Shown here: positions 1-12,568 of the stretch, piece by piece
Position numbering within the stretch: the first letter of the stretch is position 1
Layout of the letters: each line of letters begins with the position of its first letter
Assembly: GCA_965153455.1 (NCBI GenBank)
Contig: OZ234493.1
Span: 15,986,213-16,050,212, forward strand
Origin: Sphagnum compactum
Lineage: Eukaryota > Bryophyta > Sphagnopsida > Sphagnales
Length of the DNA stretch: 64,000 nucleotides
Direction of reading: 5' to 3'
Notes under the pieces: model-generated
The model's input: the letters and a program-made list of their open reading frames with translations, nothing else
The model's database searches: none
What the model was told of the DNA's origin: nothing
Made by a program: the position numbers and the translations under genes

Positions 1-2163
1 TAATTTTATATAATTAATATGGTTTTTTTACTTGTGATGTCTTGCTGTGAAATATATAAAATTTATGTTTTAATTAAATCTGTGCAAATATTATGATGTA
101 ATTTAAGATTTTTATGTATTAAACATAAACATTTATGTATGTCATTTAAAAATAATGTCTCATTTATTTGAATATTTAAAATATTGAATGCATACAAGTA
201 TTGTTCATATTAATTATAACATATGATTTATGCAATTTTTGTATGAACTTATAAGTTTGTGATGATTAATTGAAAACAATAACAATACCAATGCACATAT
301 GAAAATACAATGTCTATTATTGTACTACTTGAACGATTTCAACATAAATAATATTTTATTTTATTTTGTCGAATCTTTGACAAATTATTATTATTTGTGT
401 CAAAATTTTAATAAAATAAAAAACTCAACAATTAAGTTTGAACCACAGACCTCCAAATAGAAAGAGACTTAACATTGAGACACACTAGATTCTTCCACAA
501 CCTTGAAAAAAGTTTGTTAATTATTTTGTATAATCATTACATGCCAAAAAATTCAGAATTAAAAAATCAAGTGCCAAACTTAAATTTAAAATTTAATTAA
601 TTACTCGACAATTTGTTGCTGAAATCATTTAAGTATAAGGATATCTACATGTTAGTTTCAACCCATCAGGGCAGTTTTTAGAGATATATTAAAATGATTC
701 TCAAAAGATCACATAACCAATTACCATATATAAGTGAGGTTCTCAAAAATTTGAGAATTGACTCTCATATAAAACCATACTTTTGAAAAGATCTAAGAAT
801 TCGTCAAATAACCTTCAAACTGTCAGTCCTTTGCTGGTTATTTCATGAAAAGTTCTGGTTCTTTGAGACAACTTTTTAAAAAATCTCATGTTCTTTGATT
901 TCTCAAGTTCTTTTTAAAAAATAGACATTGGTTTAGGGTTTAAGAGTTGAAAAACTTCGCAATGGCACTCGATGTCACACCGTTGCTGTGTCCTTTTTCA
1001 CTGTAACATTGAACATTTTCACGCTGAAGAAGGACACTGCCAAGACGCACTACAACAACGTCAGGCTCAATGTTTTTAAACCTTGACTTTGGTTCAACAC
1101 ACATTGTTGGACCACAAGAGCCAAGGAAACAGAGTACCTTTTGCCTCAATCTCTTCAATCATGGGAGGCAACTTTTTGATTAGGTTAACATGAGCTACTC
1201 AAAAGCTGCCATCTTTCCAGAACCTGCAATTAAAATTTCGGGATCAGAATTTGGAATGTTGAAAGTTGGCCAAATAGCACAAAGAAATCCTTGCTCTAAC
1301 ATCTGATAGTTGGATATGTGATTCTCATCCTTACAGAAATTTCACAGACTTTTGTTAGCTTAACTTGTGCTGTCAGCATCTGTACTGAGTCATGCTAATC
1401 TCTATTGAGAGTAGGAGTGCAAATGCTGCAGTGAGCAAATTGTAGTTATCACCCTTAAAGTCGGAAAAACTGTCGATATTGAGGTATGGAGTGTACTCCA
1501 ACAAAAAGTATAGGCTACGAGTCTTCTTATGCATATACCACAACCAAATTTTCAACTCCAGCTGCTGCCACTGGATCCATATTTCACACATGGTTAGATC
1601 TATTTCAAACAAAAACATTGCAGCAGAAAGAGGGAATTCTTAAAACTTTGTCATGCATATTCATGAGTGAAGTATGTTTACTGGAAGTGATTGCATTATC
1701 AAGAACAAAGCTCTCTAGAAATCCATGGTTACTTTGATTGAGTAAACACACCAAATTGCGAAGGAGCCACTACAATAGCATCCAAAAAAGAGATGGGGAA
1801 CTCCAGGAACAACCTGCTCTATTAGTTTGGTGGCCACAATCCTTTGAAAAGTGCCATTTGCAATGGCACTTTGCGATGATTCAACAATGATTTTGTTGGG
1901 CAGTTGAAATTGTCTTTAATGGGCCGTAGGTAGACATTCCTCCCAAAGTGCCTGGATTTTCCATGACTACAAAACATGTACTTTGTCAAAAGAAAACAGG
2001 AGTCTTACATCTCTACAAATCCTATACTTGATTTGATATCACTACAAGAGACAAGAGAATGTGAATTTTTCTCACACAAAAAGTCATGGCTCATGAGACC
2101 TGTGAGGTAAACTTTGTGGTTTCATCCATTACAATGTGCAATGCGTGGTGTTTATTGTGACAT
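1..2163. other. AT-rich spacer, no supported gene
   Basis: The first kilobase is strongly AT-rich with stops in all frames. Between about 940 and 2100 the composition is more balanced and short open stretches occur on the minus strand, but they change frame repeatedly, have no recognisable motif and no convincing splice structure. It could be a decayed gene or element; nothing firmer can be said. Confidence 0.5.
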
Positions 2164-3190
2164 ATCTAATATATTAATTAACTAAGTCTGTGCGTTTGTC
2201 TGTGACCGTCGGTCTGTCTGTCCGTCGGTCCGTTAGATGTGGATGGATGAAGAAAACTGCAGATGTGGCTGAAGATTTTGGATGTGAAGGGAACTCTACA
2301 TGAGAGGCTACTGTTTCTTCTTCAAAAGAATGGAAGACAGATGAGCTCTGTTAACAGATTACCTCGAGGCCACTGATCTTCTCCTGAAAAGGGGGGATGG
2401 AAAGTGTGGATGTGACGTTAACGCTGTTAACAGAATAACGGGAGGCCACTGATCTTCTTCTGAAAAGAATCGTTGATGTCGGATGAACTCTGTTGTCAGT
2501 ATACCGCAAGAGAATCTTCGAAAGAGGGAGGTAAGACTTTGAGACCTGGAATGCTGTCTTATTATATTGAGATCTCAAACTATCCGAAAGAGGGAGGGAG
2601 GACGTTGGGACCTGGAAGCTGTCTTGTTATATATCGAGGCCCCAAAATCTCTGAAAAGAGGGAGGGAGGACGTTGGTACCTGGAACGCTGTCTTATTACA
2701 TCGAGGTCTCAAAATCTCCGAAAGAGGCAGGGAAAACGTTGGGACCTGAAACGCTGTCTTATTGTATCGAGGTCCCAAAATCTCCGAAAGAGGGAAGCAG
2801 TATTTTGGGACCTGGAACGGTAGCCCCCCGTCACGGCGGCCGCTCCGGCACGGGAAGAAAACGAAGGAGCTCTGGCGATGGCGATGGTCGGGAGTCACCG
2901 ACGACGCTCAGGCCGCTCTCTTCCCCTTTGCCTCCTTTCCTTCTCGCACAATCCTACGCCGATCTGATAGCCAAGCTGCTGTTGCATCTTCGTGATCTGG
3001 ATCGGAGTCCAGTTGCAGGAAAGACCATAGCAAAAGACCTACCTCGGAGGTTGGAGATAAGAGAACAACAGCAGTAGGAAAGAGAGCAGCATAGGAAGAG
3101 CAGGAGTAAAACCTAAAACCTAAAGGGGTCACAGACAGACCGACGGTCACAGAGACAGACGCACAGACTTAGTGAATTAATATATTAGAT
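2164..3190. mobile_element. 1.03-kb terminal-inverted-repeat element (non-autonomous DNA transposon candidate)
   Basis: Positions 2164-2221 and 3131-3190 are inverted copies of one another over about 60 bp, with only two substitutions and one 2-nt indel. Both ends begin ATCTAATATATTAATT and continue into a CTGTC/CGTCGG-rich segment. The inverted repeats bracket about 0.9 kb that encodes no transposase, so this looks like a non-autonomous element. No target-site duplication is visible outside the outermost matching base. The ends contain several TA dinucleotides, so a TA duplication cannot be excluded. The superfamily is not recognised. The element ends about 680 bp upstream of the phosphoacetylglucosamine mutase start codon and may supply part of its promoter region. 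Confidence 0.75.
2511..2825. repeat. 66-bp tandem array inside the inverted-repeat element
   Basis: About 4.5 diverged copies with a 66-68 bp period; the GACCTGGA/GACCTGAA motif (one copy TACCTGGA) recurs at 2543, 2609, 2677, 2743 and 2809. Units contain GAGGTCCCAAAA-like and TTGGGACCT segments, which are reverse complements, so the array can fold into serial hairpins. Several frames stay open through the array in both directions, but these are products of the repeat, not genes. Confidence 0.85.
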
Positions 3191-3258
3191 TGCAAAAAAA
3201 AACCAATGCTGAGCTTCATGTCTTGCCTGAGGAATTCCTTTAAACCCTAAACCCTTCT

Positions 3259-3342
3259 CATCCTCAAGGGGCACGGCAGGTCTCTGATTTCAACCATCCC
3301 CATCCTCAAGGGGCACGGCAGGTCTCTGATTTCAACCATCCC
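3259..3342. repeat. Perfect 42-bp tandem duplication
   Basis: Two adjacent identical 42-bp copies (3259-3300 and 3301-3342) beginning CATCCTCAAGGGGCACGGCA. They sit between the inverted-repeat element and the mutase gene, probably in its promoter or 5' leader region. Identity of the copies implies a recent event or an assembly duplication. Confidence 0.9.
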
Positions 3343-3865
3343 CATCTTCCCAGATGTTCTCCAGGTCTTCAGCAAAACAAAAATAGCATCTTGATTAGCT
3401 TCCTAAAGATCTTGATGCTCATACAGGTATATGTATCCCTGGTAAACGTGCTTCTTCTTCTCTAGGGTTTTGATTCCTCTTCTGTAGCATCTTGTCATCG
3501 TATTTGATTCTTGCGTGTGTGTGTGGGAGAGACATATGCAAGGATCCTTGGCCCAGCGGATCTCATTGCCCGCCTGTTGTCACCCACTACTGTCGCCGCT
3601 TCTCCTATCATCATCTTCATCATCATCCTCCTCTCGGAGACTTTTTCCACTGTCTGCAGGAACTTCTTCTGTGTTCAGCTGCTGTATCTTCTTCTTCTTC
3701 CGAAGACGACGACAAAAACGGTGTTTGCAGTTTTCTAGCTGCAGCAGCAGCTCGTTGTGGTGCTCATTATTGCCAGTTTGTTCCAGAGCTTTGCGGCGGT
3801 GTGTTGTAGAAGGGTGCAGTATTCATTCGGCGAGAGATTGTTGGTACACGAGTGCTGATTTGGAG

Positions 3866-6800
3866 ATGATGGAGCTGGAGGACAAAGATCTTCTGCGGAA
3901 ACAGGCGGCCTTGTTCCCTTTGTCTAAAGGTGAATTTTGATCCCTTTGTTGCATCCAGCTTCTGCAGATTGTGATGAAATAATTGTCAGTCATCAGAGCA
4001 GAGTACCTCACTGTCCCAAGTGTGTCTGAAGCAAATGATGTCTGAAGCAATTTGATGGAGCGACCGGTTGATTATGTTGATGATGTTATGTTCTCGTCAT
4101 CAACTTCACAGATATGTACTGACCAAGTTCCTGTATTTCAAGCTCTAGTTACACTTGTTACACATCTGATTGATGTCGGTTTGAGGAGAGCTCAAATGCT
4201 GCATGTGTAGCAACCCTAGCAATTGGGAAGGTAACCAAAAATGCCGAAGTTGTGATGCCCTGCAGGTGTGAAGTTCTCCTATGGAACTGCGGGCTTTCGC
4301 ACAGATGCAGCATTGTTACCCTCAACAGTGTTCCGGATGGGTGTGCTGGCTGCATTGCGGTCCCTGTGTACAAAACGTGCTACAGGGTTGATGATTACGG
4401 CCTCCCACAACCCTGTTCATGAAAACGGTGTGAAGCTGGCTGATCCAAGTGGTGGGATGCTAAATGTTGCCTGGGAGCCATACTCGGACATGTTGGCTAA
4501 TGCTCCAGATGTGGAGAACTTCCTGCAGGTGCTTGCTTGTCTCTGGCAACTCATGGCCCTTTCAGCTTCTTGGATTCGGGGCTCAGGGTTTTAATGACCT
4601 GATATTCTGAACTGGCTTCAGGTTTAGGGTATGAGGGTTTATGCAGCCACGAGGAGAGAGAGAGAGAGAGAGTGAAATTTTGAGGTTTGATGTTTCTAGT
4701 AGATCTAACTTATATGTATTTTGGAGCCCAGATTGTTGAACATATTGTGAAGAGGGAAAACATTCAATCCGGAAATGCTGCAAGCGGTGAGGTCCTACTG
4801 GCCAGGGACACACGACCAAGTGGAGAAGCTCTGGTTTCAGCTGCTCGTCAAGTAAGCATACACTGTCAATGTTTCCCATTCAGGGGTGGTGCAAAGATGA
4901 ACAGACAAACTGATCTGTAGTCCCTCAGCTTTGTCAAACCAACATCCCTGTGCTCTTGCAATACTCTGCACCATTACCAACGATTTGAAGTGCATGATTG
5001 TGTGCCAATCTTTTTTGATGGCTGGGTCATTCCTTTGAGATTCTTGGGTGCAAACATTGGTGAGAGTAGTCCTTTTTGGACATCAATACATGATAATAAG
5101 AATGGACTTGGACATGACTGTGCATAAAAAGGGTGTAGAAGCGGTCAGAGGCACTGTGGCTCATGACATGGGTGTTTTGACTACTCCACAACTGCACTGG
5201 ATGGTTCGATCATTCAACAATGGTGTTCCTGCATCTGAGTCAGATTACTTCCATCAACTATCTGACTCCTTTAGGTGCGGCTCTCTCTCTGTTCTCTCTA
5301 TTACCATCTCGACCTTGATTCTAAGGTTTCCTGGTCTGAACTGGGTTTGGAGTTTACAGCCACAAGGTTACCTGTTGGTCACTCTCATCCAGAGGACTGG
5401 AGAAACTACGGTACTCCAGAACTGATCCCCATCTATCATTGACCTTTTAACTGATGCAAAAAATCCAAAAGCAACCTTTCACTGTTTGCTTTTTGGTTAT
5501 AAAGAGACAATTCTTTCTTGAAGCAGTTCATGCAGTCATGCAGTCACTCTCTGGATGTTAACTGTCCTCTTTGACATGGTTTTCTTTCCAAGTTGTTGCA
5601 CTATCCAATTAATGTGATATTTGTGTTCCTGATTTTATTGGTATTGCTGTTGTTTCATCTCTTAGCTCCATGACTTTAGGGATATATTTTAGTATCTAAT
5701 TTCATAAAACTTCTTCTCCCCTGTGTAAAATTTACATTCATCAATCTGCTGTTCACTGTGGATGGGATTAGTAAACCTAGAAACATAGTGCATGCAGTTT
5801 GGATTTCCGAGAATTTACTCCAAGCTCTTCAGTGTGAATGTGTCTTGACAGGATGCTGGTAGAACTATGGCATGCAAACACAGGAGACTCGACACACTCT
5901 GAGGAGCTGATTGTGGATGCAGCTAATGGTGTGGGTGCCAGCAAATTGACCAGGCTACAGCATCTTACCACTAGCTTGGACCTGCAAGTTCGAAATTCTG
6001 GAAATGAAGGAGGGGGATTGCTAAATGATGGTGTTGGGGCTGACTTTGTGCAGAAGGAAAAGGTCTTGCCCCATGGGTTCCAGTTGCCTGCAGATGTCGG
6101 AAAAAGGTATAGGGTTACAGGAGAAGTTCTATTAAAACTTAACCAAATATCTGCTTAAGAAAGAAAGATTTGTGTTTGGTGTTTCTGCCTTTGGAATCTC
6201 CAAGATGATTAGTTCAAGGATTTCTGAACCCTTAGTGGTGAACTTCTCAGAGCCGACTCTGTCCTGAAAAGATCATGCTCTTGAAGTTCTCCAGCTTGTT
6301 TCTGTCTTTCTTCCTCTTTCCTTGTTTTGTTCTTCTTTTGGGTTTTTGTTGTATTTTTCTTTGTGTCCCACTTTGTTCAGGTTTTTTGGTCATCTCCTCA
6401 TTTAAGTTTTGTTGAGCTAGCTAGCATCATTGCTGAGTCCTCCCAATTCTAAGTTTTGAAAGTTGAAGACACTCAGTGTTCAATTGCAAAAGCAAGAATG
6501 GTTTTCAGTCAAGCTATTGTTGAATGATGCTTTTCAGATGTGCAAGCATCGATGGAGATGCAGACCGACTTGTCTACTTCTATATACCTGAAAAGCATGA
6601 AGACGGATACTCTGGCCCTGTCTGTACTCTACATCTCTTGGATGGAGATAAAATTGCTGCTATTTTTGGCTTGTTCATCATAGGTCAGCTACGCATATTG
6701 GCAGGGTCTAAGAGCTCAGTCAGTGATGCTACCACTGCACACAAGGCTGTTGTTCCTGGGTATGGTGAGGTGAAAGTTGCTGTTGTGCAAACAGCATATG

Positions 6801-8339
6801 CTAATGGGGCCTCAACTAATTATATCAAACAAGTGCTTGGCTTGGAAGTTGCTACTACTCCAACTGGTGTCAAACATCTTCATAAGAAGGCAGAACAGTA
6901 TGATATTGGGATCTACTTTGAGGCAAATGGTCATGGCACCATTCTGTTTAATGAGATCTTTTCACAATGGTTACAGGATGCTTCAGTGCAGCAGAAAGGT
7001 TTGATCAACTTTCTCTAACTTTCTGAACTGTGTTGTGATGGATGCATACCAAATGGATATTCTGTAGTTACCTGAAATTGAGGTTGGAATGTTAGTCCCT
7101 GAACATTGTTTTGGGGAATAAATAATGTTGTCCTAATTGGTGGGTATATGTTGAGATAGGAGTCCTTTTCTGATGCTGTGTAGTGGATAGATAGACCACT
7201 TGAAGATTTTCTTGCACATAAAAGCATAAAGAGTTTTCCAAAGGCAAAATACCATTTGCCAGCTAGGTTTGATTTAGGGTTTTCCCTGCATCCTTCGATC
7301 ATGAGTATGGGACTATCTTGATACTGATGAGAGTTAATTTTTCCTGAATTCTTGTGTCTTGCGTTATTTTGCAGAAGCTGAGCACCGTCAGGCAGCTAAA
7401 AGGTTGGTAGCTGTGAATGAGATGGTGAATCAAGCAGTTGGAGATGCACTCAGTGGGATTCTGATGGTGGAGGTTGTGCTACGATATCAGGGTTGGTCAG
7501 TTGAGCAATGGGACTCCATGTACAAAGACTTGCCAAGCCGACAACTTAAGGTTAGAAAGTAGCCTGTTTCCCTGAGTTGTGCCAATGGTTTGAGGACACA
7601 TGAGAAGAACAAGAACCATATTGTGGTCCAGCTTTTGGGTAGCCTTTCCCATTGGGCGCGGGTTTGTAATGTACAGTCTGCTTTGATGTTGGGTCCTCAG
7701 GAGGGTGTTTATATTGGAATTATACTTTTTGGCTGTTGATCTACCTTCATAACAGTATAATTTCTGTGTTGGTTTTGGTCGTGACCATGTTTCTTTTCTT
7801 TACTTGCTCTTCTGATGATTGGAAACACATTTGAGTCCAAGTAGGTGAAGGTGAAGGATCGGGCAGTCATCATCACGACACCTGATGAGACTCGTGTTGC
7901 CTCACCATCCTCATTACAAGAAGCAATTGACACAGAAGTTGGTAAGCTTTTCTTTGTTTTCATAATCTTAAGGACTTCATCAGACTCTGTCAACAGCCTT
8001 GACTGACAGAAGAAAAGAAAGAGCTTCTTGCATTCCGTTGTGATAATAGTTTGAACTTTCAATTCTTCTAGATTACAACTCAGGTTAAAGTGCATCTCAT
8101 TTGTATACCACCAACAGACGAGTTCCCTTTATTCTCTTAAACTCGATATAAACTGTATGGTTCATTTTTCTGTTGCAGGGAAATACAAAGGTGGGCGGGC
8201 ATTTGTTAGGCCTTCAGGAACAGAGGACGTGGTACGCGTGTATGCTGAGGCATCATCACAGCAATCTGCAGATGCTTTAGCTCAAGCTGTTTGTGTCCTA
8301 GTTTACCATCTAGCAGGAGGCGTTGGCCCTGAACCATGA
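3866..8339 (+). CDS. AGM1: Phosphoacetylglucosamine mutase (AGM1/PGM3 family; plant DRT101)
   Basis: Interconverts GlcNAc-6-phosphate and GlcNAc-1-phosphate (EC 5.4.2.3) on the route to UDP-GlcNAc. Nine exons join in frame to 579 aa: 3866-3929, 4266-4528, 4732-4851, 5132-5274, 5852-6106, 6538-6998, 7375-7550, 7845-7941, 8179-8339. All introns are GT-AG; the acceptor at 5131 has a weak pyrimidine tract. Key sites are present: the phosphoserine loop TASHNP (Ser68), the metal-binding DGDADR (287-292), the sugar-binding EANGHGT (about 410) and the phosphate-binding RPSGTED (537-543). Length is close to the Arabidopsis enzyme (about 556 aa), with extra residues before the cofactor region. The start chosen is the first of two adjacent ATGs, matching the family N-terminus. 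An in-frame ATG at 3536 with no intervening stop could add 110 Ser/Arg-rich residues. The gene looks intact. Confidence 0.95.
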
Positions 8340-8708
8340 GTGTAACAGGAAGTTAACAAATTTGCAGAAAGTGCTTGTCAGCCCTGAACCATGAGTGTGA
8401 CAGGAAATTAGCAAATTTGTAGAAAGTTCTTTATCTTTGCCACTCACATGTTCTGTTGTGGCTACATCTTGCATAGACTGAGATTCATAACCTTACCATT
8501 CTTGCTTTCAGATTCTCCACACATGGAAAAGTGGATATTTGACTTGACTGTAAACTGTTCAAGTCTCTTCTCAATAGAAAGAGGATTTGTGCACACAGAT
8601 TTCTTGTAACAGTTATCACACAAGTCTTATGTGTTTTCTTGACCATTCTTGATGTTTTCTCTTGTGTTTTTTTCTTGACCATTCTTTGTGTTTTTTCGTG
8701 TGTTTTGG

Positions 8709-8990
8709 ACTTTTGTGGTATGAAGCATTTTTCTATTTTCCCTTAGAAAACAGAGATTTTGGGCACACTCTTTCTTTGGTTTTTCTTGGCGTCATGTGCA
8801 AGACTTTTGTGGTATGAAGCATTTTTCTATTTTCCCTTAGAAAACAGAGATTTTGGGCACACTCTTTCTTTGGTTTTTCTTGGCGTCATGTGCAAGACTT
8901 TTGTGGTATGAAGCATTTTTCTATTTTCCCTTAGAAAACAGAGATTTTGGGCACACTCTTTCTTTGGTTTTTCTTGGCGTCATGTGCAAG
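8709..8990. repeat. 94-bp unit repeated three times in tandem
   Basis: Copies at 8709-8802, 8803-8896 and 8897-8990 read identically, each starting ACTTTTGTGGTATGAAGC. They lie between the 3' end of the mutase gene and the eL19 promoter. Perfect identity points to very recent expansion, or to an assembly artefact in a short tandem repeat. Confidence 0.92.
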
Positions 8991-9116
8991 ACATGATGAA
9001 AGTTTATCTCTTTTGCGTAGCTGCCAAGTCTGTGTTGTCTCAATGCGCAAGAAACCCACGATCAAAAGAAAAAGGGTCGAAAGGTGCGGTAGAGATCGCA
9101 GCGCCGCAAGCAAACC

Positions 9117-9141
9117 TTTAGGGTTTGAGGAAATTAGGGTT
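9117..9141. promoter_or_regulatory. Telo-box pair upstream of eL19
   Basis: TTTAGGGTTT at 9117-9126 and TTAGGGTT at 9134-9141 are inverse telo-box (AAACCCTA) motifs, known to be frequent in promoters of plant translation genes. A pyrimidine-rich stretch (CTTTTCTTCTTCTTCTT) at about 9166-9182 and a GA-rich leader at about 9270-9330 follow, so transcription probably starts near 9150-9200. Confidence 0.6.
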
Positions 9142-9333
9142 CAAGGAAATTAGGGCTTGGTGTTCTTTTCTTCTTCTTCTTAGTGTAATTCCGTGCTTTC
9201 GTAGTGTCTCTTTTGCTTTGACAACAGAACAGTTTGCACGCTTTCTGATACATCTCTTCGATACAGAAGTTAAGAGGAGAGACAAAGAGAGAGAGAGAGA
9301 GATAGAGAAGGGAGAAAGAGAAGGGAGCCAGTC

Positions 9334-10344
9334 ATGGTGTCCCTCAAGCTGCAGAAGAGGTTGGCAGCCAGTGTGCTGAAGTGTGGGGAGCGGAAGGTAT
9401 GGTTGGATCCTAATGAGGTTAACGAGATATCCATGGCAAACTCTCGTCAGAACATCCGGAAGTTGGTCAAGGATGGGTTTGTGATCAGGAAGCCGCAGAA
9501 GATACACTCGCGAGCTCGCGCTCGGCGTGCGTTGGAGGCTAAGAGGAAGGGGCGTCACTCTGGCTATGGCAAACGCCGTGGTACTAGAGAGGCTAGACTT
9601 CCCACTAAGGTTGGTGACTCTCTAGACTTCCTTCTGTTGCACCTCGATGTCTTCACGGCTTGCTGGTTGTGTGAGCAGGAAGGGATCATTATCTAGGTTA
9701 GACTATTACTGCTATTGCAAGTAGAACAGAACGTTTTCGTGCCTCGGAGGTTATCCTCCCATGTGCTAAAACTGCCCACATGCTGCAGGGTGAAAATTGT
9801 TGAATGTTAGAACTTAGCCTTTTACTTGCACAAGACTATCATATGCTATTGGATATGAGAATTGTGGTTTCGGATTCTTGAACAGGCAGCCTGCATTGTA
9901 CATAGGTAGTTTGTTTCCGATTGATTTCCCATCGGCAAAGATATTGCCGTTGCTGCTGATGCTCTAGTGTCATCCATCTACATTGAAAAGGTGCTATGGT
10001 TGAGGCGCTTGCGGGTGCTGAGGCGGCTTCTGCGTAAGTACCGTGATGCCAAGAAGATTGACAAACATATGTACCACGATATGTACATGAAGGTGAAGGG
10101 TAATGTGTTTAAGAACAAGCGTGTCCTGATGGAGAGCATTCACAAATCAAAGGCTGAGAAGGCCCGTGAGAAAACACTTTCTGACCAGTTTGAGGCTAGG
10201 CGTGCAAAGAACAAGGCCACCAGGGAGCGCAAGATTGCAAGACGTGAAGAGCGCTTGGCACAAGGATTGGAGGGAGAAGTTGCTCCCAAGACAGCTGCAG
10301 ATGCTCCCATTACTGATGTACCCCAGAAGAAATCAAAGAATTGA
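9334..10344 (+). CDS. RPL19: 60S ribosomal protein eL19 (L19e)
   Basis: Structural protein of the cytosolic large ribosomal subunit; it takes part in an intersubunit bridge. Two exons, 9334-9609 and 9991-10344, join at a phase-0 GT-AG intron after LPTK to give 209 aa, the usual plant length. Recognisable family blocks are the N-terminal [11 protein letters not shown], the WLDPNE segment, [18 protein letters not shown], the [17 protein letters not shown] stretch and the long basic C-terminal helix ending KKSKN. The start has a good context (CAGTCATGG) and matches the plant N-terminus MVSLKLQKR. Telo-boxes lie upstream. No defect is visible. The acceptor before exon 2 is AAAAG with a poor pyrimidine tract. 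Confidence 0.97.
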
Positions 10345-12568
10345 TAAATATGCTCAACTGTTGTTGGATTATGATGTACACCACTGGAACTTATTGTAAG
10401 GTGTTGAGCAATCCTTCAATTATGACTTTACATCAAATTAATTGTAGCCTTTTTTATCTTTGGAATGAGAGAATTTTCAACATCTGCCCTAATTTTTTCA
10501 TGTTATCTGCACTGTGAACTGGATGCATTCTCTTCACATCACACATGTTGTAGTTGTACCAGCTGGATCAATTCTTAGTGGTCATGGAATGGTACAAATT
10601 GAGCCTAGAAAGTGGGTAGGAAACCATGACATCAACACTGTCAAGTTTTGGAAGTCTCATGCAGGATTCAACTTGGACAGTAAGCTCCACTGTGTTAGCT
10701 GAATGTTTGTGCTGTCCTGTGTGACTATCTTAGTTGGTGAGATTTTACTGCAAGACTTTTTCTTCCAATCAGAGCACTGTAGTGAACTTCTTTGTTTGAA
10801 TATTTTGGAATGGGTTAGTGATTTGGTTTTACTGTGTAGTGGTAATGGTCTGGTCTACAGATCAAAACTCAAATTGACCAAATTTTGAAATACTCGTGGC
10901 AAAAAAAAAATGAAACACACTTGTCAAAATCGGCAGGTGTTTCACAGCTTTTGTGTTCAAAGTAGTAGTTGCTGTAGAACTATTGTATTTGCATTGGCTA
11001 TCTCTATGCTGAACACTTTCTTGATAATCAGAGCAAATGGGCTGCAAATTGGAGTTAAGAAATCTGCTAGTGAGTTTGTTACGTTCTATTCCACCTCTCC
11101 CAACCTGTTGTTGTCAAATGTATGATCAGTTCTTCTTGAGATTGTTTCCTCTTCCAAAAATTGTGGTATTCCTGTACTACAAGTACATATTCTTTTATGA
11201 GCATCGCAAGGAGTAGTTGATGTATAAAATTCTCAAGCTCTTGTATTTTTCTTTTGTGCAAGTGTTCAATCTTTTTGTTAGAATATAAAGAGTTGGATCT
11301 CAAGTAAAGCAGTTGTGAATCTATGGTCACATCTGTCATATTTGTTGCATCGATTCTTGGATGGAAAATTAATCAACGTATCCCTTCTACCTCATCAAAT
11401 CACAAAAGTTGATGCTTTCCATCACCTCAATACTACAAAGTTCTACCATTTTATCAATGTTCACCGAGAAGCTTACATCTTTTAGCACTCCTTGGATTCT
11501 TTTCAACAAATTGCTACCTCTACCCTGCTTCCTCTACCCCCATGGTATTCAATTCCCATGCACCACGACCGAAGAGGGAAAAAAGCACATCTTAAAATTT
11601 TGAATTGATAAAGATAGGAATCAATAAGAATCAATTTAAACATTTGTTAAAACCATGACAAGCAATGAGGCAATAAGTTCACCTTATTATTTAGGGTGTT
11701 ATTCCCATTTTTGGTTTCTAAGGTTTTAGGGTCCAATGTTTGTTTTGTTGCTATTTTTCTTATTTTTGCACTATTGCTTATTGCTTCTCTTTGTCTTTTA
11801 TTCACTGTCAAAGTGTAACATTGCTCACCTTTTCAACACCATTATTGCAAAATCTCATTTGTTAAAGTGTTAGCAAAGATGGTGGGAATGTTTATAGCTC
11901 CAACTTTTGAAGGGGAAGGTAATAATCTACCAACCATGCCTTTGTCTACCCCTACACAACTTGTTCAACAAGGATTAGACACAAGAAGGATGCCACATGT
12001 TGGTGTCAATGTTTTCTCACTTGAAAGCCGAAGGAAAGTGGGCCAATAGTTTGGTGTAACTTGGCAAATTGTCTTAAAGAAAAAAGTTGAACATGAAATT
12101 TAGTGATACATTTATAGTGTAACCTCATGCATTTTGTGTGGATGTCACACCTATGTGAACATCAATGCTTAAAATAATGATTTTATGAATGATGAGTTTG
12201 ATGGATTGAAAAAAATGCAAGTTTTGCAAGTTGAAATGACGACTATGCAACAAGACCTAAAGCCTATTCAAGCATCTTAGCAAAATACAATTACTCCATC
12301 ATGACAAATGACTTAAGTGATATGAAAAAACGAAACACTTCCAAAGAGGTCACTTTTTTATATTTGAAGAAACATCTAACATAACAATGTATTTTTAATT
12401 TGTTAGGAAATAATTTCATGTTTTAGGTATAGTTCAGAATATTCAAAATATATTTTAAATATAATTTCATAATGATTTATAAACACCCCATTTATATTGA
12501 ATTAAGTTTTTATTTATTTATTTATTCAATAAGTTCCACCTTTTTTTTTTTGCAAATAGTTTGGAATA
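10345..12568. other. Spacer after eL19, no supported gene
   Basis: Holds the eL19 3' region and moderately AT-rich DNA. Short open frames at 10514-10888 and 11867-12049 have no recognisable motif. The last 450 bp, before the hAT fragment, is very AT-rich. Confidence 0.5.

Noticed and set aside
2473-3077. Several overlapping open frames of 75-134 codons
   Set aside because: They arise from the 66-bp tandem array, whose period is a multiple of three, and have no independent coding evidence.
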